Shown one piece after another: positions 24,401-34,923 of a stretch of DNA of 64,000 nt. Location of the stretch: NCBI GenBank assembly GCA_035296965.1, contig DATGZX010000087.1, positions 23,917 to 87,916 on the forward strand. The letters are read 5' to 3'. Under the pieces are notes generated by a model. That model saw only the letters and a list, made by a program, of their open reading frames with translations. It searched no databases and was not told where the DNA came from. How positions within the stretch are numbered: position 1 is the first letter of the stretch; every line of letters starts with the position of its first letter. The position numbers and the translations under genes are program-made. This DNA comes from DATGZX01 sp035296965 (GTDB taxonomy: Bacteria; Planctomycetota; Planctomycetia; Gemmatales; Gemmataceae).

Positions 24401-27098
24401 TCTGTTTCTAAATCCCGGCTACCTTTTGGCCGGCAGCGCCCTGATCAGCCTCCCGATCATCATCCACTTGATCAACCGGATGCGTTTTCGGCGGGTCCGC
24501 TGGGCGGCCATGGAGTTTCTGCTCAAATCGCAGAAACGCAATCGTCGCCGCTTGATCATCGAGCAGTTGCTTCTCCTCGCCCTGCGCTGCCTGCTCGTGC
24601 TGCTGGCGGTGATCCTGGTCTCTCGCTACCTCGGGTTTTCCTTCGACCCGTTTGAGCCGCAAACCACTACTCACGTAGTCGTTTTGGATGACACGTTGAG
24701 CATGAGCGATCACTGGCGCGAGGAGGGCGAAAACAAAGATTGTTTCAAGGTCGCCAAAGACCTCATCGTCAAGGAGATTGCCAAGAACGCGGTCCAGGCG
24801 CGCACGGCCCAGCGGCTCGTGCTCCTCCAACTTTCGGACGCGGGGACCATCAGCTTCGACCAACGGCTCAACGACCAGTCGATCGCAGAGCTGCAGAAGC
24901 GGCTGGGTGACGTGGATTGCACTGCCCTCCACGTCGAATTGCTCAAGGGAGTGGAAGCGGCCAAGGCCGTCTTCGACAAGTCCCCCCAAGATCGGCGCAT
25001 CTTGCACCTGGTGAGCGATTTTCGACAGCGCGACTGGAGCGACCCCGAAGCAGTGGGCCTACGCAAGGCGATCGACGAGCTGAGCAGGGCCGACGTGCGC
25101 ATCAACCTCATCGATACCGCCCACCCCTACCGCAACGACCTCCAGAAGACCCCCCTCTACCACGACAACCTGGCTATTGTCGATTTCCACCCGGAGACGC
25201 GCGTCGCGGCTCGCGACATGCCCGTGCAGTTCACGATCACCGTCGCGAACTACGGCGCCAGCGAGCGGAAAAACCTGCGCGTGGCCATCAAGGTGAACGG
25301 CAGCGAGCGTTTGGAAGGCTCGGCGACCGTGACGGTACCGCCTGGCAGCACCAAGTCGGAAACGACGCAGATCGCGTTCGACCAGGAGGGTTACAATCTC
25401 GTCAGCGCGAACCTGGAAAACGAGGAAACGGGCTTGCAGGCGGACAACGTTCGCTACGCCGTCGTGCAGGTGCGCAAGCAAGTCCCGGTGTTGATCATCG
25501 ACGGCGACCCGACCAATGGCACGAAGCCCGGCGGTGACACGTACCATTTGCAAACGCTGCTCACGGCGGCCAGAGGTTTTCAAATCGCCCCACGCGGCGT
25601 CAACGAGCTGGAGCAGCCCAACCTGGAGCAATACCCCGCTATCTACCTGCTCAATGTCCGGGAGTTCAGTGAAAAGGGCCTCCGCAACCTGGAGAACTAC
25701 GTTCGCGAGGGAGGCAGCGTCGCTTTCTTCCTGGGCGACCGCGTGAACGCCGACTTCTACACGAAGAAGCTCTACGCCAACGGCAAGGGTGTATTCCCCG
25801 CGCCGCTGGCGGATCGTCCTTACCCGGCTCTATCCGACCCGGAATTGCAACCGGTCCTGTTCGACGAGCAGCCTAAGATCTTCGTGCGCGATGAAAGCCA
25901 TCCTATCTTCGCCGAGGTGTGGAATCCGAAGATCCGCGGCGTATTCAATTTCTTGCCGATCCGCCGTTACTTTCCCGTGCCACGCCGCAGCTGGAACCCG
26001 GAGCCGGGGAAAGTCGAAGAGCTGGTCACGTTGCCCAATCAGCGTTCCATTCGCGACTATGCCGGGGCGGCTCAGGAAATTGTCGATAGCTTGAACGAGC
26101 CAATCAACGATCCCAAGGCTGCGAAGTACAAGGCAGCCCTGGAGCGCCATCAGCACGCCGTCCACGACACTTTGCTAGGCGATAAGCCGCTCTATCAACT
26201 CGCCGGCGCGCTGGAGGCAACGTTGAAGGACCGCGGCGAGGCGACCGACCCGGAAAAACCCAATCTTGTCGAATTCTGGAACCAATCCGATTACCAGAAG
26301 CTCCGCGGCCGCATCGATAAGTTCCGCGAGTCCGTCCAGCTCGGCGATCCTCTGGTCGTCAGCCAGCTCTACGGCAAGGGCAGGGTAGTGGCGTTCTTGA
26401 CTAGCGCCGGCACGAGCTGGAACGACTGGGCCGGTGGTAGCATGGCGTCCCCCACCTACCCGGTCGTCATGCTCGAGTTGCAGAAATACTTGACCAGCGG
26501 CAGCGGCGAGTCAAGCTTGCTCGTCGGTAGCCCGCTCGAGATTCAAGTGGACAGCACGCGCTATGACTCGAAGATGCACCGGTTTTTCCAGCCGGAAGCT
26601 CGTGATGCGAATGCCGGCACAGGGACAGGCGCTAGAGAAACGGCCGGGCAGAATTCGGGTCTGGTTGATTTGAAAGAGCAGACGGCGCCCGTCAGCACCG
26701 GACGCGTAACCTTCACGTTCGACGAGGCGCGAAAGCCAGGGCTCTATCTGTTCGAGCTGACCCGCCTCGGCGAGGAAGGCAATACTTCCGGCACTCCAAA
26801 AACCGAGCGGCGTGCCTTTGTGTTCAATGTCGATCCGAACGAGAGCGACCTGCGCCGGATTGCCAAGGATGAAGTCGAGCGGGTGAGCGCGGGAGTCCAC
26901 GTTCGCAACCCGGGTTCGAACTGGGCAAGCGAACTTGCCAATCGCAAGAACGATCTTTCGGAATCCGCCTGGTTCTATGTGGTCTTCCTGCTGATCCTGG
27001 TCGCGGAGCAGGCTCTGGCAGTCCATTTGAGCTTCCACTTGAAAGGTGGTGAGGGGGCTGCTCCCGCCGCAAGGCAAGTGCAGCCGACCCCGGCGTGA
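24393..27098 (+). CDS. BatA-like membrane protein with VWA, CARDB and amidotransferase-fold parts
   Basis: A 901-residue membrane protein. The N-terminus is the BatA type: FLNPGYLLAGSALISLPIII, then a second hydrophobic stretch near 55-80. A VWA-like domain follows with DDTLS at 99-103, a MIDAS with Thr in place of the first Ser. A CARDB-like beta domain (about 275-365), a GATase-like Rossmann region (VPVLIIDGDPTNG to VREGGSVAFFLGD, about 365-450) and a C-terminal transmembrane segment (WFYVVFLLILVAEQALAV) complete it. The layout places most domains in the periplasm. It overlaps the DUF58 gene by 8 bp. A sensing or assembly role with MoxR is inferred. Confidence 0.85.
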   Translation: MFDLFLNPGYLLAGSALISLPIIIHLINRMRFRRVRWAAMEFLLKSQKRNRRRLIIEQLLLLALRCLLVLLAVILVSRYLGFSFDPFEPQTTTHVVVLDDTLSMSDHWREEGENKDCFKVAKDLIVKEIAKNAVQARTAQRLVLLQLSDAGTISFDQRLNDQSIAELQKRLGDVDCTALHVELLKGVEAAKAVFDKSPQDRRILHLVSDFRQRDWSDPEAVGLRKAIDELSRADVRINLIDTAHPYRNDLQKTPLYHDNLAIVDFHPETRVAARDMPVQFTITVANYGASERKNLRVAIKVNGSERLEGSATVTVPPGSTKSETTQIAFDQEGYNLVSANLENEETGLQADNVRYAVVQVRKQVPVLIIDGDPTNGTKPGGDTYHLQTLLTAARGFQIAPRGVNELEQPNLEQYPAIYLLNVREFSEKGLRNLENYVREGGSVAFFLGDRVNADFYTKKLYANGKGVFPAPLADRPYPALSDPELQPVLFDEQPKIFVRDESHPIFAEVWNPKIRGVFNFLPIRRYFPVPRRSWNPEPGKVEELVTLPNQRSIRDYAGAAQEIVDSLNEPINDPKAAKYKAALERHQHAVHDTLLGDKPLYQLAGALEATLKDRGEATDPEKPNLVEFWNQSDYQKLRGRIDKFRESVQLGDPLVVSQLYGKGRVVAFLTSAGTSWNDWAGGSMASPTYPVVMLELQKYLTSGSGESSLLVGSPLEIQVDSTRYDSKMHRFFQPEARDANAGTGTGARETAGQNSGLVDLKEQTAPVSTGRVTFTFDEARKPGLYLFELTRLGEEGNTSGTPKTERRAFVFNVDPNESDLRRIAKDEVERVSAGVHVRNPGSNWASELANRKNDLSESAWFYVVFLLILVAEQALAVHLSFHLKGGEGAAPAARQVQPTPA

Positions 27099-27225
27099 AA
27101 ACTCAGTTTGCGGCAATGAGTGTTCGAGCGTCTTGAAGAAGGAGAATGACCCTCTCGTATGTGCAGGTGTTGGCGGGGGGCCCTTCTTCAAAACGCGAGC
27201 TGACAATAAATCGAGTTGGCAGTCC

Positions 27226-30120
27226 ATGGGTACCGAAACAGATAGCACTCAGGAATCCGAGTTTATCTTTCGGCGACTCGAAGAGGCTTTGCGGCTCTTC
27301 GGCCGAGAGGCAGATCCGCGCTGGTTCTGGATCCTGATCCTTTGCCTGGTCCTGGGCGCTGGGTTCACTTACGTCATCTGGATGTATCGCCGCGATAGCC
27401 GCACCGTCGGCTGGCCGTGGGCTGCGTTCCTCGCCCTCCTACGCTGCACGGTGTACGTCATCCTTGCAGCCGTCTTCCTCCTCCCTGCGGAGCAGACATG
27501 GGAGAAGACCGAGACACGCTCGAAAATAGTGCTTGCGGGCGACGTTTCGGGCAGCATGGGCAATCGCGACGATCTGCCAACCGAGTCGCTGCCGGCCGAT
27601 AAGCTGCCAACTCGCCAGGACAAGGTCATTCAGTTCCTGACCGACAACAAAATTGGCTTCTTGAAAAACCTTCAGGACAAAAACCCGGTCTATGCCTATC
27701 GCTTCGGCAGCCGGCTGGACGAAGACTTCAAGGTTTTCCAGGGAGCCGAGCCCTGGGGCCCCGAAGAATGGAGCGCCTGGCTCAAGCTCAATGCAAAAGA
27801 GCCCGTCCCTAAAGACCTGGATGACGAACAGAAGGCCAAGTTCATCAAACAGCTGGAATTGCACGAACAGCTTGTCAACGGCACGAACCTGGGGGACTCT
27901 CTCCTTGAAGTAATCAATCGAGAATCGAACAACATGCTGCAGGGCATCGTGGTCATAAGCGACGGCCGCAGCACCCAGTCATCCGCCCAGGCGTTCGAGG
28001 AGCTGCGGGCACGGGCACGCAGAGCCAAGGTCCCAATCTTCACGATCGTCGTCGGCGAGCACCGGCAGCCAATCGCCATCCGCATCACCGACCTCCAGGC
28101 GCCGAAGCAAGCCCGGCCCGACGACAAGTTCCCCGTACGCGTGGAGGTGGATGGAGAAGGACTGCCAGACCGTGAGATGGTCGTTTACCTCGACGTCACC
28201 AGTCCCAAGGGCGACACCAAAACACTGGATAAACCATTCAAGTTCAATTCCGGCTCGGGCGGGCCGCCGCACGCCCAGATTGAATTCGAAATCGACGCAG
28301 CCCAAATGGGCGCGGTTCCGGTGCCCGGCAGAAAGCCCGAACTGGAAGAAGGGGAATGGAAATTCCGGGCGCGGGTTCCCAAGGACAAACGGGAAGTCTT
28401 CCTGGACAAGGAACACATCAAGGACAAAGTGGAAGTCCGTGTGATCAAGAAGCCCCTCCGCGTATTGCTTTTTGCCGGAGCGGCCACTCACGACTACCAG
28501 TTCCTCCGCAATCTTCTGGTTCGTGAGACAGATCAACATCGTGCAGAGCTAAGTATCTACCTGCAGCTTCAACGCGAGGGAATCGTGCAGGACGTTTCTG
28601 CTGACCGCTTCCTCAAGCATTTCCCCGACCGCCTCACAGGGGACGCCGAGGGCAAGGGAGAGGACCGCTACTACAACCTGTCGGAATACGACTTGATCAT
28701 CGCTTTCGACCCGGACTGGAGCCTGTTGCCTCCGGAGCAGCTTGCGGCCCTGGAGAAGTGGGTCAACATGCAGGCAGGCGGTCTGGTCCTGGTGGCCGGG
28801 CCCGTCAACACCTACCAATTGGCCCGCCTGGGCAATCGCGACAAGGTAAAGCCGATCCTCGATTTGTTCCCGGTGATCCTGCAGGATAGCGTCCTGGAGG
28901 GGTTGATCGGCAGACCAACCTCCGAGCCCTGGCGTCTCAATTTCCCCGGGGCAACCGCGGAGATGGAATTCCTGAAGCTCGACGAGGATGCCAAAGATCA
29001 ACTTGGCGGCTGGGACGAATTCTTCACCGGCCGGCCCAAAGGCGAGGCACCCAAGGATACTCCGGCCGTGCGTGGCTTCTACAGCTATTACCCGGTGGAA
29101 ACCGTCAAGCCCAGCGCCACGGTCGTGGCGACCTTCTCCGATCCGCGTGCCCGCCTGCGCGACGGCACCAAGGAACAGCCTTACCTGGTTACCATGCCCT
29201 ATGGCAGCGGCAAGGTCGTCTATATCGGCTCCGGTGAAACCTGGAGGCTGCGCCAGGGGCGGGAAGTGTTCTATGAACGCTTCTGGACCAAGCTGGCTCG
29301 TTATGCCGGCTCCGGCAACCTGACCCGGTTGACGCGGCGCGGAGTGTTGGTCATGGGCCGTGAGTATACGGCCGGCCAAATCGTTCGCCTGGAAGCACAG
29401 CTCTTCGGCCGCGACTTGCAACCCCTCTCTTTTAATGCCGCCCCGAAGATCCAGATCCAGCCGCCGCCAGGAGTCACGATGCCGGCAAACATCGAGCTGA
29501 CGGCGCGGCGCCGCGAGGGCGAAGAATGGAACGGCTGGTTCCAGGGTCGATTTCGCGTGATGTCGCCAGGGGATTATCGCCTCGAGCTGCAAATTCCTGA
29601 AACCGGCGACACCCTTCCAGAGCGCTTCACCGTGAAAGAGTCCAATCCGGAGCTGGACAATACGCGTCCCGATTTCGGCCAGATGTACCAGTTGGCAAGC
29701 GAACTCACCGAGGTCTTGCCGCGCATGGACAAGCAAACTCAGGAGGAGCTGAAGCGCGCCCTGGAAGGCACGGCAGCCCGCCTGTTGCAGCGTGTCGACG
29801 AGAAAGATTCGGACCGGGCCAAGACTGGATCTGGGGCGAGCCCAGCGAGTGAGTCCAAGCGGCCGGAAACGAAGGATAGCGGCGCCAAGGACAAGGAAGT
29901 GCCCCGATTGTTCTTCGATCTGAATTCGGCGTATTTGATTCCCAAATGCATGGTGACCGATAGCAAGGTGCAGCGCAGCAGAGGGCCCGTCAAGGACCTG
30001 TGGGATGAAGGCTTCACCGTGTCGAGCCAACCCCGCATTCAACTGGCCACGGTGCTGCTGATTGTTGCAGGTTTGCTCTCGCTCGAATGGCTGACGCGCA
30101 AGCTGCTTAAGTTGGCGTAA
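27226..30120 (+). CDS. VWA and amidotransferase-fold membrane protein
   Basis: A 964-residue membrane protein with architecture like its upstream neighbour. Two hydrophobic helices (about 33-54 and 64-84) precede a VWA domain with intact MIDAS D106VSGS and ISDGRST later. A beta region (about 270-380), a GATase-1-like fold (VLLFAGAATHDYQFLRNLL to LEKWVNMQAGGLVLVAGP) and a C-terminal transmembrane helix (ATVLLIVAGLLSLEWLT) follow. The frame is open to 27046, overlapping the previous gene; the ATG at 27226 begins the recognisable part, though its ribosome-binding site is weak. It belongs to the MoxR set. Confidence 0.82.
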   Translation: MGTETDSTQESEFIFRRLEEALRLFGREADPRWFWILILCLVLGAGFTYVIWMYRRDSRTVGWPWAAFLALLRCTVYVILAAVFLLPAEQTWEKTETRSKIVLAGDVSGSMGNRDDLPTESLPADKLPTRQDKVIQFLTDNKIGFLKNLQDKNPVYAYRFGSRLDEDFKVFQGAEPWGPEEWSAWLKLNAKEPVPKDLDDEQKAKFIKQLELHEQLVNGTNLGDSLLEVINRESNNMLQGIVVISDGRSTQSSAQAFEELRARARRAKVPIFTIVVGEHRQPIAIRITDLQAPKQARPDDKFPVRVEVDGEGLPDREMVVYLDVTSPKGDTKTLDKPFKFNSGSGGPPHAQIEFEIDAAQMGAVPVPGRKPELEEGEWKFRARVPKDKREVFLDKEHIKDKVEVRVIKKPLRVLLFAGAATHDYQFLRNLLVRETDQHRAELSIYLQLQREGIVQDVSADRFLKHFPDRLTGDAEGKGEDRYYNLSEYDLIIAFDPDWSLLPPEQLAALEKWVNMQAGGLVLVAGPVNTYQLARLGNRDKVKPILDLFPVILQDSVLEGLIGRPTSEPWRLNFPGATAEMEFLKLDEDAKDQLGGWDEFFTGRPKGEAPKDTPAVRGFYSYYPVETVKPSATVVATFSDPRARLRDGTKEQPYLVTMPYGSGKVVYIGSGETWRLRQGREVFYERFWTKLARYAGSGNLTRLTRRGVLVMGREYTAGQIVRLEAQLFGRDLQPLSFNAAPKIQIQPPPGVTMPANIELTARRREGEEWNGWFQGRFRVMSPGDYRLELQIPETGDTLPERFTVKESNPELDNTRPDFGQMYQLASELTEVLPRMDKQTQEELKRALEGTAARLLQRVDEKDSDRAKTGSGASPASESKRPETKDSGAKDKEVPRLFFDLNSAYLIPKCMVTDSKVQRSRGPVKDLWDEGFTVSSQPRIQLATVLLIVAGLLSLEWLTRKLLKLA

Positions 30121-30161
30121 ATGGCGATGGGTGATTCGCAACTTGAAAGGGATGCCAGCCT

Positions 30162-33041
30162 ATGGCAACAGTGACCACTCCTCCGCAACATGGGGATCGC
30201 GACGATTCGCAGCGCCGGGTCGCACACCCGCTTCAGCGCCTGCGCGGCTACATTCGCTATTACGTCACCGCCGAGGGGCTGGCGATCCTCGGACTCTACA
30301 TCGCCTTGGTGTTTTGGGTCGGGCTGCTCGTCGATTTTGGCTTCTTCAAGCTGTTTGGCGTCGATTGGGTCCAGGCCGCACCGCGAGACCTGCGTGTCTT
30401 CGTCCTGTGCGCGTTGACGGCCGGACTTTTGGTCCTGGTGACCTTCAAGATGCTCATCCGCCTTTTGCGCGAGTTCAGGGACAACGCCCTCGCCCTGGTC
30501 CTCGAAAGGCGTTTCCCCAAGGACCTGGGGGACAGGTTGATCACCGCGGTAGAGATGGCCGATCCGAAGATAGGCGAACGATACGGCTACTCGCAGTTGA
30601 TGATAGAGCAGACCATTCGCGATGCCGCCGAGCGCGTCGATCGACTGCCCGTCGGCGACGTCTTCGATTGGCGCCGGCTGCGCCGCTACGGCCTCCTCGT
30701 GGCCGCTGTGACCGTCGGATTGTATCTGCTCGTCGGCGCCGCCTATTGTGCGCTGGCCCCCGCCGGAGTCAGTGACTTCGCCGTGCGCTTTCACAACATC
30801 GCCACGATCTGGTTCGAGCGCAACATCTTGCTCCGCGACACGATTTGGCCGCGCCAGGCCCACCTGGAGCTTGTCGGCTTTCCTGAAAGCGGCGAGTTGA
30901 AAATTGGGCGGGATGCGCCGCCGCCGGCCCTGCGCGTGCGTGCCTTGAAGTGGGTCATCGCCGACACGTCGGCAGCCGAAGGCTGGCGCTGCCTGAGGTG
31001 GCGTGATGTGTCGGCAGATTTGCTGGGCGCGCCGTCCGTCCCGGGACAACCTCCTGCGGAGTGGCAAGACTGGACCATGGATGAAATCGAGCTTGCTCTC
31101 GAGAAACCCGAGGCGCATGCTTCTCTGGACGCTAACACCAGGCTGGCCCTTCGGGATGTTTTCGCGCAACTCGAGGCACAGGCCACGGCGCCGCGAATGG
31201 CCCGGCGCTTGCGCATGTTGAGGATCCCCGATCTGGTAACTGTCTACTATCGCGGCGACACGATTCGCAGCGAGCAAACCCTCAAGAAGCAAGCCGACAA
31301 CCAGTACTCCGGCGTGCTTACCGACTTGCGCGAATCGGTGCGCTTCACGGCCAACGGCGAAGACTACTACACGCCTTACAAGACGATCATCGTCGTCCCG
31401 CCGCCAAGTCTCGTCGAGTTGACGCGCGACGAGGACCAGCCGGCTTATCTCTATCACCGCCCGCCGCTGGGAGGCCAACCCAAGGATCTCCGCGGCAAGA
31501 AACAGGAATTCCTGGGAGTGCCGATTTCCCTTTCCGGAAATGCCTCGCGCATCGAAATCCCCGCCGGAACGAACATCACCCTCAAGGGCAAAACGGACAA
31601 AGCCTTACAGGTGCCCAACGGCGTGCGCCTGCGCGCACGCGAAGGCAATGCCGCCATCAAGGCGCAGGTGCGCCAGGCCGATCCGCAATCGTTCGAGGTG
31701 CGTTTCGAGAACGTGACGGCACCAATCGATTTTGTGTTCGAATTCACCGACACGGATAACGTCATCGGCTCCCGCCCTGTTGTGATCAAACCGATCGACG
31801 ACACACCGCCCGATGTCGACGTCCAGGTCGAAGTGCTTCGCAAGGTGAACCAGACTTATCTCGTGAGCGTCGGCGGCAAGATCCCGTTCAGCGGCAAGAT
31901 TCGCGATGACCATGGGCTTCAGGACGTGGAGTACGTGTACAACCTGACGTCGCCCGCGGCCCAGGCTTTGGCAAATGCGAAGGCCGTGACGAGCCTGCTG
32001 CAATTCACGCCGTGCGGCGTGGGTGCCGAGTGGTTGGCCGGACCCTACCTGTCCGTGGTCGCCGCCAGTGTACGTTCCCCAGCAGAGGATACCAGTCGCC
32101 GCCCGGAGCGGCTCCGCCTTGGCACGTTCGCGCGGCGCGCCAAGGAACTCTCCGTCGACGACGAAACGCCCGATGTTTTGGAGAAACATCTCCACGAGAA
32201 ACCCGAGCAGACTCTTCTCCGCGACCACACTCTCGATCCTGAAGAAGAGGCGTTTGATGTAGAGAAACTGGGGCTGAAGGTCAGCGACGAGCTGCAATTC
32301 CAACCTCAATATCGGTTGCGTCTCTGGGTTGATGCGACCGATAACAACATCGAAACGGGCCCTGGCGTCGGCTCGAGCAAGGAAAAATTCAATTTCCTGA
32401 TTGTCTCGGAAAACGAGCTGCTTCTGGAGATCGCCAAGGAAGAAGAAAGCCTGCATATCAAACTGGAAGACGCGGTGAACAAGCTCAAGGAAGCCCGCAA
32501 CAAGGTCGAGCAGGTCAGCCAGGAGCTGCCTAGTCTCAAGCCTGAAGAATTCAGCCCCATGGCCCGACGCGCGGAGGAGATCCAGGAAACCCTTGTCAAG
32601 AGCTGGGACGTCAGCCGGGAAGTGCATCAGGACTACCGCAAGATACTCAAGGAATTGATGGTCAATCGGGTTCGCGACCAGATCATCAAGAAAGTCGACA
32701 CGGCCATCTGCGAACCGCTGGACGGCGCGATCAATCAGGAATTCGTGCGTGCCGATGAGGCCACCCAGGCGTTTCACAAGATGCTGGAAGAGAAGAAGGC
32801 CGACCTGCCTACCACGAACGCGACCAAGGAGAAACTCGATACCCTCATCGACCGCTTGACCCGCATCCTGGACGCAATGGGCGATATCACAACCATTAAC
32901 AAAATCATTGAACAGCTGACCCAAATTGTCGCATCGGAAGGCAAAGCCGGCGAACGCTACAAGCAGCTTAGCGATTCGCTCCAGGAAAAGATTCTCGACC
33001 AGGCATTCACGCCCGACAAGCCGCCCGAAAAAAAACCCTAA
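30162..33041 (+). CDS. Large membrane protein with C-terminal coiled coil (DUF4175-like layout)
   Basis: A 959-residue protein. Three hydrophobic segments occur in the first 210 residues (LAILGLYIALVFWVGLLVDF, VFVLCALTAGLLVLVTF, LLVAAVTVGLYLLVGAAY). A long periplasmic beta-rich region follows, then a charged helical C-terminus from about 750, with repeated Glu/Lys heptads (LEDAVNKLKEARNKVEQVSQ). This resembles DUF4175-type proteins encoded beside VWA/BatA genes; the assignment is by layout. The ribosome-binding site is AAAGGGATGCCAGCCT. No catalytic motif is seen. It probably forms an envelope complex with the two preceding VWA proteins and the next coiled-coil protein. Confidence 0.72.
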   Translation: MATVTTPPQHGDRDDSQRRVAHPLQRLRGYIRYYVTAEGLAILGLYIALVFWVGLLVDFGFFKLFGVDWVQAAPRDLRVFVLCALTAGLLVLVTFKMLIRLLREFRDNALALVLERRFPKDLGDRLITAVEMADPKIGERYGYSQLMIEQTIRDAAERVDRLPVGDVFDWRRLRRYGLLVAAVTVGLYLLVGAAYCALAPAGVSDFAVRFHNIATIWFERNILLRDTIWPRQAHLELVGFPESGELKIGRDAPPPALRVRALKWVIADTSAAEGWRCLRWRDVSADLLGAPSVPGQPPAEWQDWTMDEIELALEKPEAHASLDANTRLALRDVFAQLEAQATAPRMARRLRMLRIPDLVTVYYRGDTIRSEQTLKKQADNQYSGVLTDLRESVRFTANGEDYYTPYKTIIVVPPPSLVELTRDEDQPAYLYHRPPLGGQPKDLRGKKQEFLGVPISLSGNASRIEIPAGTNITLKGKTDKALQVPNGVRLRAREGNAAIKAQVRQADPQSFEVRFENVTAPIDFVFEFTDTDNVIGSRPVVIKPIDDTPPDVDVQVEVLRKVNQTYLVSVGGKIPFSGKIRDDHGLQDVEYVYNLTSPAAQALANAKAVTSLLQFTPCGVGAEWLAGPYLSVVAASVRSPAEDTSRRPERLRLGTFARRAKELSVDDETPDVLEKHLHEKPEQTLLRDHTLDPEEEAFDVEKLGLKVSDELQFQPQYRLRLWVDATDNNIETGPGVGSSKEKFNFLIVSENELLLEIAKEEESLHIKLEDAVNKLKEARNKVEQVSQELPSLKPEEFSPMARRAEEIQETLVKSWDVSREVHQDYRKILKELMVNRVRDQIIKKVDTAICEPLDGAINQEFVRADEATQAFHKMLEEKKADLPTTNATKEKLDTLIDRLTRILDAMGDITTINKIIEQLTQIVASEGKAGERYKQLSDSLQEKILDQAFTPDKPPEKKP

Positions 33042-33185
33042 AGGCGGAAGCGTGGTGACAATGGGCCTGGGCATCGATTAGGATGTTGGGATGGGACTGT
33101 AGGATCGTCAGTAATTATTAGAGGCGTCTGCCAGAATCGATTCACACAAAAGGGGCCACGGCCCCGCAAACAGAGGACTGTCACT

Positions 33186-34748
33186 ATGGCTCGGCTAATA
33201 CTGGCATCGTTCTTGATGACAGCCCTGGGTGTGTGCTCCTGGGTGCGGGCCGACGATCAGGACGCTAAGACAAAACCACGTGACAAGTCAGCTACTCTGC
33301 AGAAGGAAGAGGAAGCGCTCCAGCAGGAACGGCTCTCCAAGCAGTTCAAGGATTTCGAGCTCGCGCTCCTGAACATGGCCCAGCGCTTGGAGCGCAGCAG
33401 CAAACCCGAAGACCGCGAACGGGCTGCCAATCTCCGCCAGGCGATCAAGAAAGCCAGCGAATCCGAGGTAGACAACAAGTTCCAGGCGCTGGTCGCTCTT
33501 CTCCGGGACAACAAGGCGCTCAGCCTGAATGAAATCCGTGACGCCATGGACCGCAGCAAGATGCTGGTCGACGATCTCAACGCCATTCTGGCCATGCTGC
33601 TCAATGACAACCGCGACGCACAGCTGAAGGCTGAAAGAGAACGCATCCGCAAACTGCTCGAGATCTTGAATAAGATCATCCGCGACCAGAAGGTTACGCG
33701 CGCGCAGACAGAGTCAAGCGGCATGGAGAGCCGTGCCCTTCTCAAGTCGCAGGAGAAGGTAACGCAGCCTACGGATGCCCTCGCCAAGGCCATGAGCGGC
33801 AAACCCAAGGATGGGAACGGTCAGGGAGGAAAGCCAGGTCAGCCGAAGCCAGGTCAGCCCGGTGAGAAGAAGCCGGGTGAAAAGAAAGATGGCCAGCAAT
33901 CCCCTCCCAACGGAAACAAGCAGGACACTCCACAAACTCCCGGCCAGCGCCAGGTCGAGGACGCCGTCAAGGATCAGAAACGCGCTGAAGAGGAACTCAA
34001 GAAAGAGAAACGGGACGAGGCGTCGAACAAGCAAGACGATGCCATCAAGAAGCTTGAGGAAGCACGGAAGCGGCTGGAGGAGGCCCTGCGGCAGTTGCGC
34101 GAGGAGGAATTGCAACGCCTCCTTGCCAATTTGCAGGCACGGTGCGAGCGCATGCTGGCCATGCAGATCGAGGTCTACGAAGGCACCATGCGCGTCGAGA
34201 AGGCGATTGAACAGAATCCCGAGAAGAAGGCCGGGCGCACAGAAGAGCAGCGCTCCCTCCAGCTTTCTGATCGGGAACAGGAAATAGTCCGGCAGGCGAA
34301 CAACGCGATCCAGCTTCTGGAGAATGAGGGATCGGCGGTCGCCTTCCCGGAGGTCTTCACCCAGGTCCGCGATGACATGCAGCATGTAGCCCGCCGTCTC
34401 GGCAAGGCTGACGTCGGCAGAGTGACGCAGAGCATCGAGGAAGATATTATCGCCACACTGAAGGAGATGATCGAGGCGCTCAAGAAAGCCGCCCAGGCGG
34501 GCAAGGGCGGGGGCAAGGGAAATTCCAACTCGCAACCGATCGACAAACTGATCGACCTCCTGGCCGAACTCAAGATGATCCGCTCCATGCAAATCCGCGT
34601 GAATAGCCGCACGCATACATACGCGCTCCAGTACACCGGCGAGCAAGCGAACGAACCTGATATCCGCAAGGAGTTGATCGATCTAGCTCAGCGGCAGCAG
34701 AGAATCTTCGAAGTGACCAACAATTTGGCCAAGGGCAAGAATAACTGA
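33186..34748 (+). CDS. Exported coiled-coil protein
   Basis: A 520-residue exported protein: a signal peptide (LILASFLMTALGVCSWVRA), then almost wholly charged helix with heptads. A Gly/Pro/Lys-rich hinge lies at about 205-255 (KPGQPKPGQPGEKKPGEKK), splitting two coiled-coil halves. A second Gly-rich loop (AGKGGGKGNSNS) precedes the C-terminal helix. No enzyme motif is seen. Its composition matches the C-terminal coil of the upstream 959-residue protein, so a physical partnership is plausible. GAGGACTGTCACT before the ATG gives the start. A perfect hairpin follows the stop at 34760-34781. Confidence 0.75.
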   Translation: MARLILASFLMTALGVCSWVRADDQDAKTKPRDKSATLQKEEEALQQERLSKQFKDFELALLNMAQRLERSSKPEDRERAANLRQAIKKASESEVDNKFQALVALLRDNKALSLNEIRDAMDRSKMLVDDLNAILAMLLNDNRDAQLKAERERIRKLLEILNKIIRDQKVTRAQTESSGMESRALLKSQEKVTQPTDALAKAMSGKPKDGNGQGGKPGQPKPGQPGEKKPGEKKDGQQSPPNGNKQDTPQTPGQRQVEDAVKDQKRAEEELKKEKRDEASNKQDDAIKKLEEARKRLEEALRQLREEELQRLLANLQARCERMLAMQIEVYEGTMRVEKAIEQNPEKKAGRTEEQRSLQLSDREQEIVRQANNAIQLLENEGSAVAFPEVFTQVRDDMQHVARRLGKADVGRVTQSIEEDIIATLKEMIEALKKAAQAGKGGGKGNSNSQPIDKLIDLLAELKMIRSMQIRVNSRTHTYALQYTGEQANEPDIRKELIDLAQRQQRIFEVTNNLAKGKNN

Positions 34749-34759
34749 TGCTGCGTACG

Positions 34760-34781
34760 GATCACCTGCTGGCAGGTGATC
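34760..34781 (+). terminator. Hairpin after the coiled-coil gene
   Basis: GATCACCTGC and GCAGGTGATC form a perfect inverted repeat around TG, 11 bp after the stop codon. There is no T-tract, so it may be an attenuator or mRNA-stabilising hairpin rather than a strong terminator. Confidence 0.45.
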
Positions 34782-34923
34782 GAAACGCATTTTCGAAAGC
34801 TTGCAGCAAGTGAAATCAAAAACCGTTAAGCGCTCGACGTTCAAGGCAAATCAGGGGCTGTGGCCGCGGGACAGTGCGTGGCCGCAGCCCGCTGCTTTGC
34901 CCTCCGTTCACAGGACGAGAGCC

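Noticed and set aside
28549..30141. 530-residue leftward frame opposite the VWA protein gene
   Set aside because: Shadow frame; the plus-strand protein has VWA and membrane features that explain the codon pattern.
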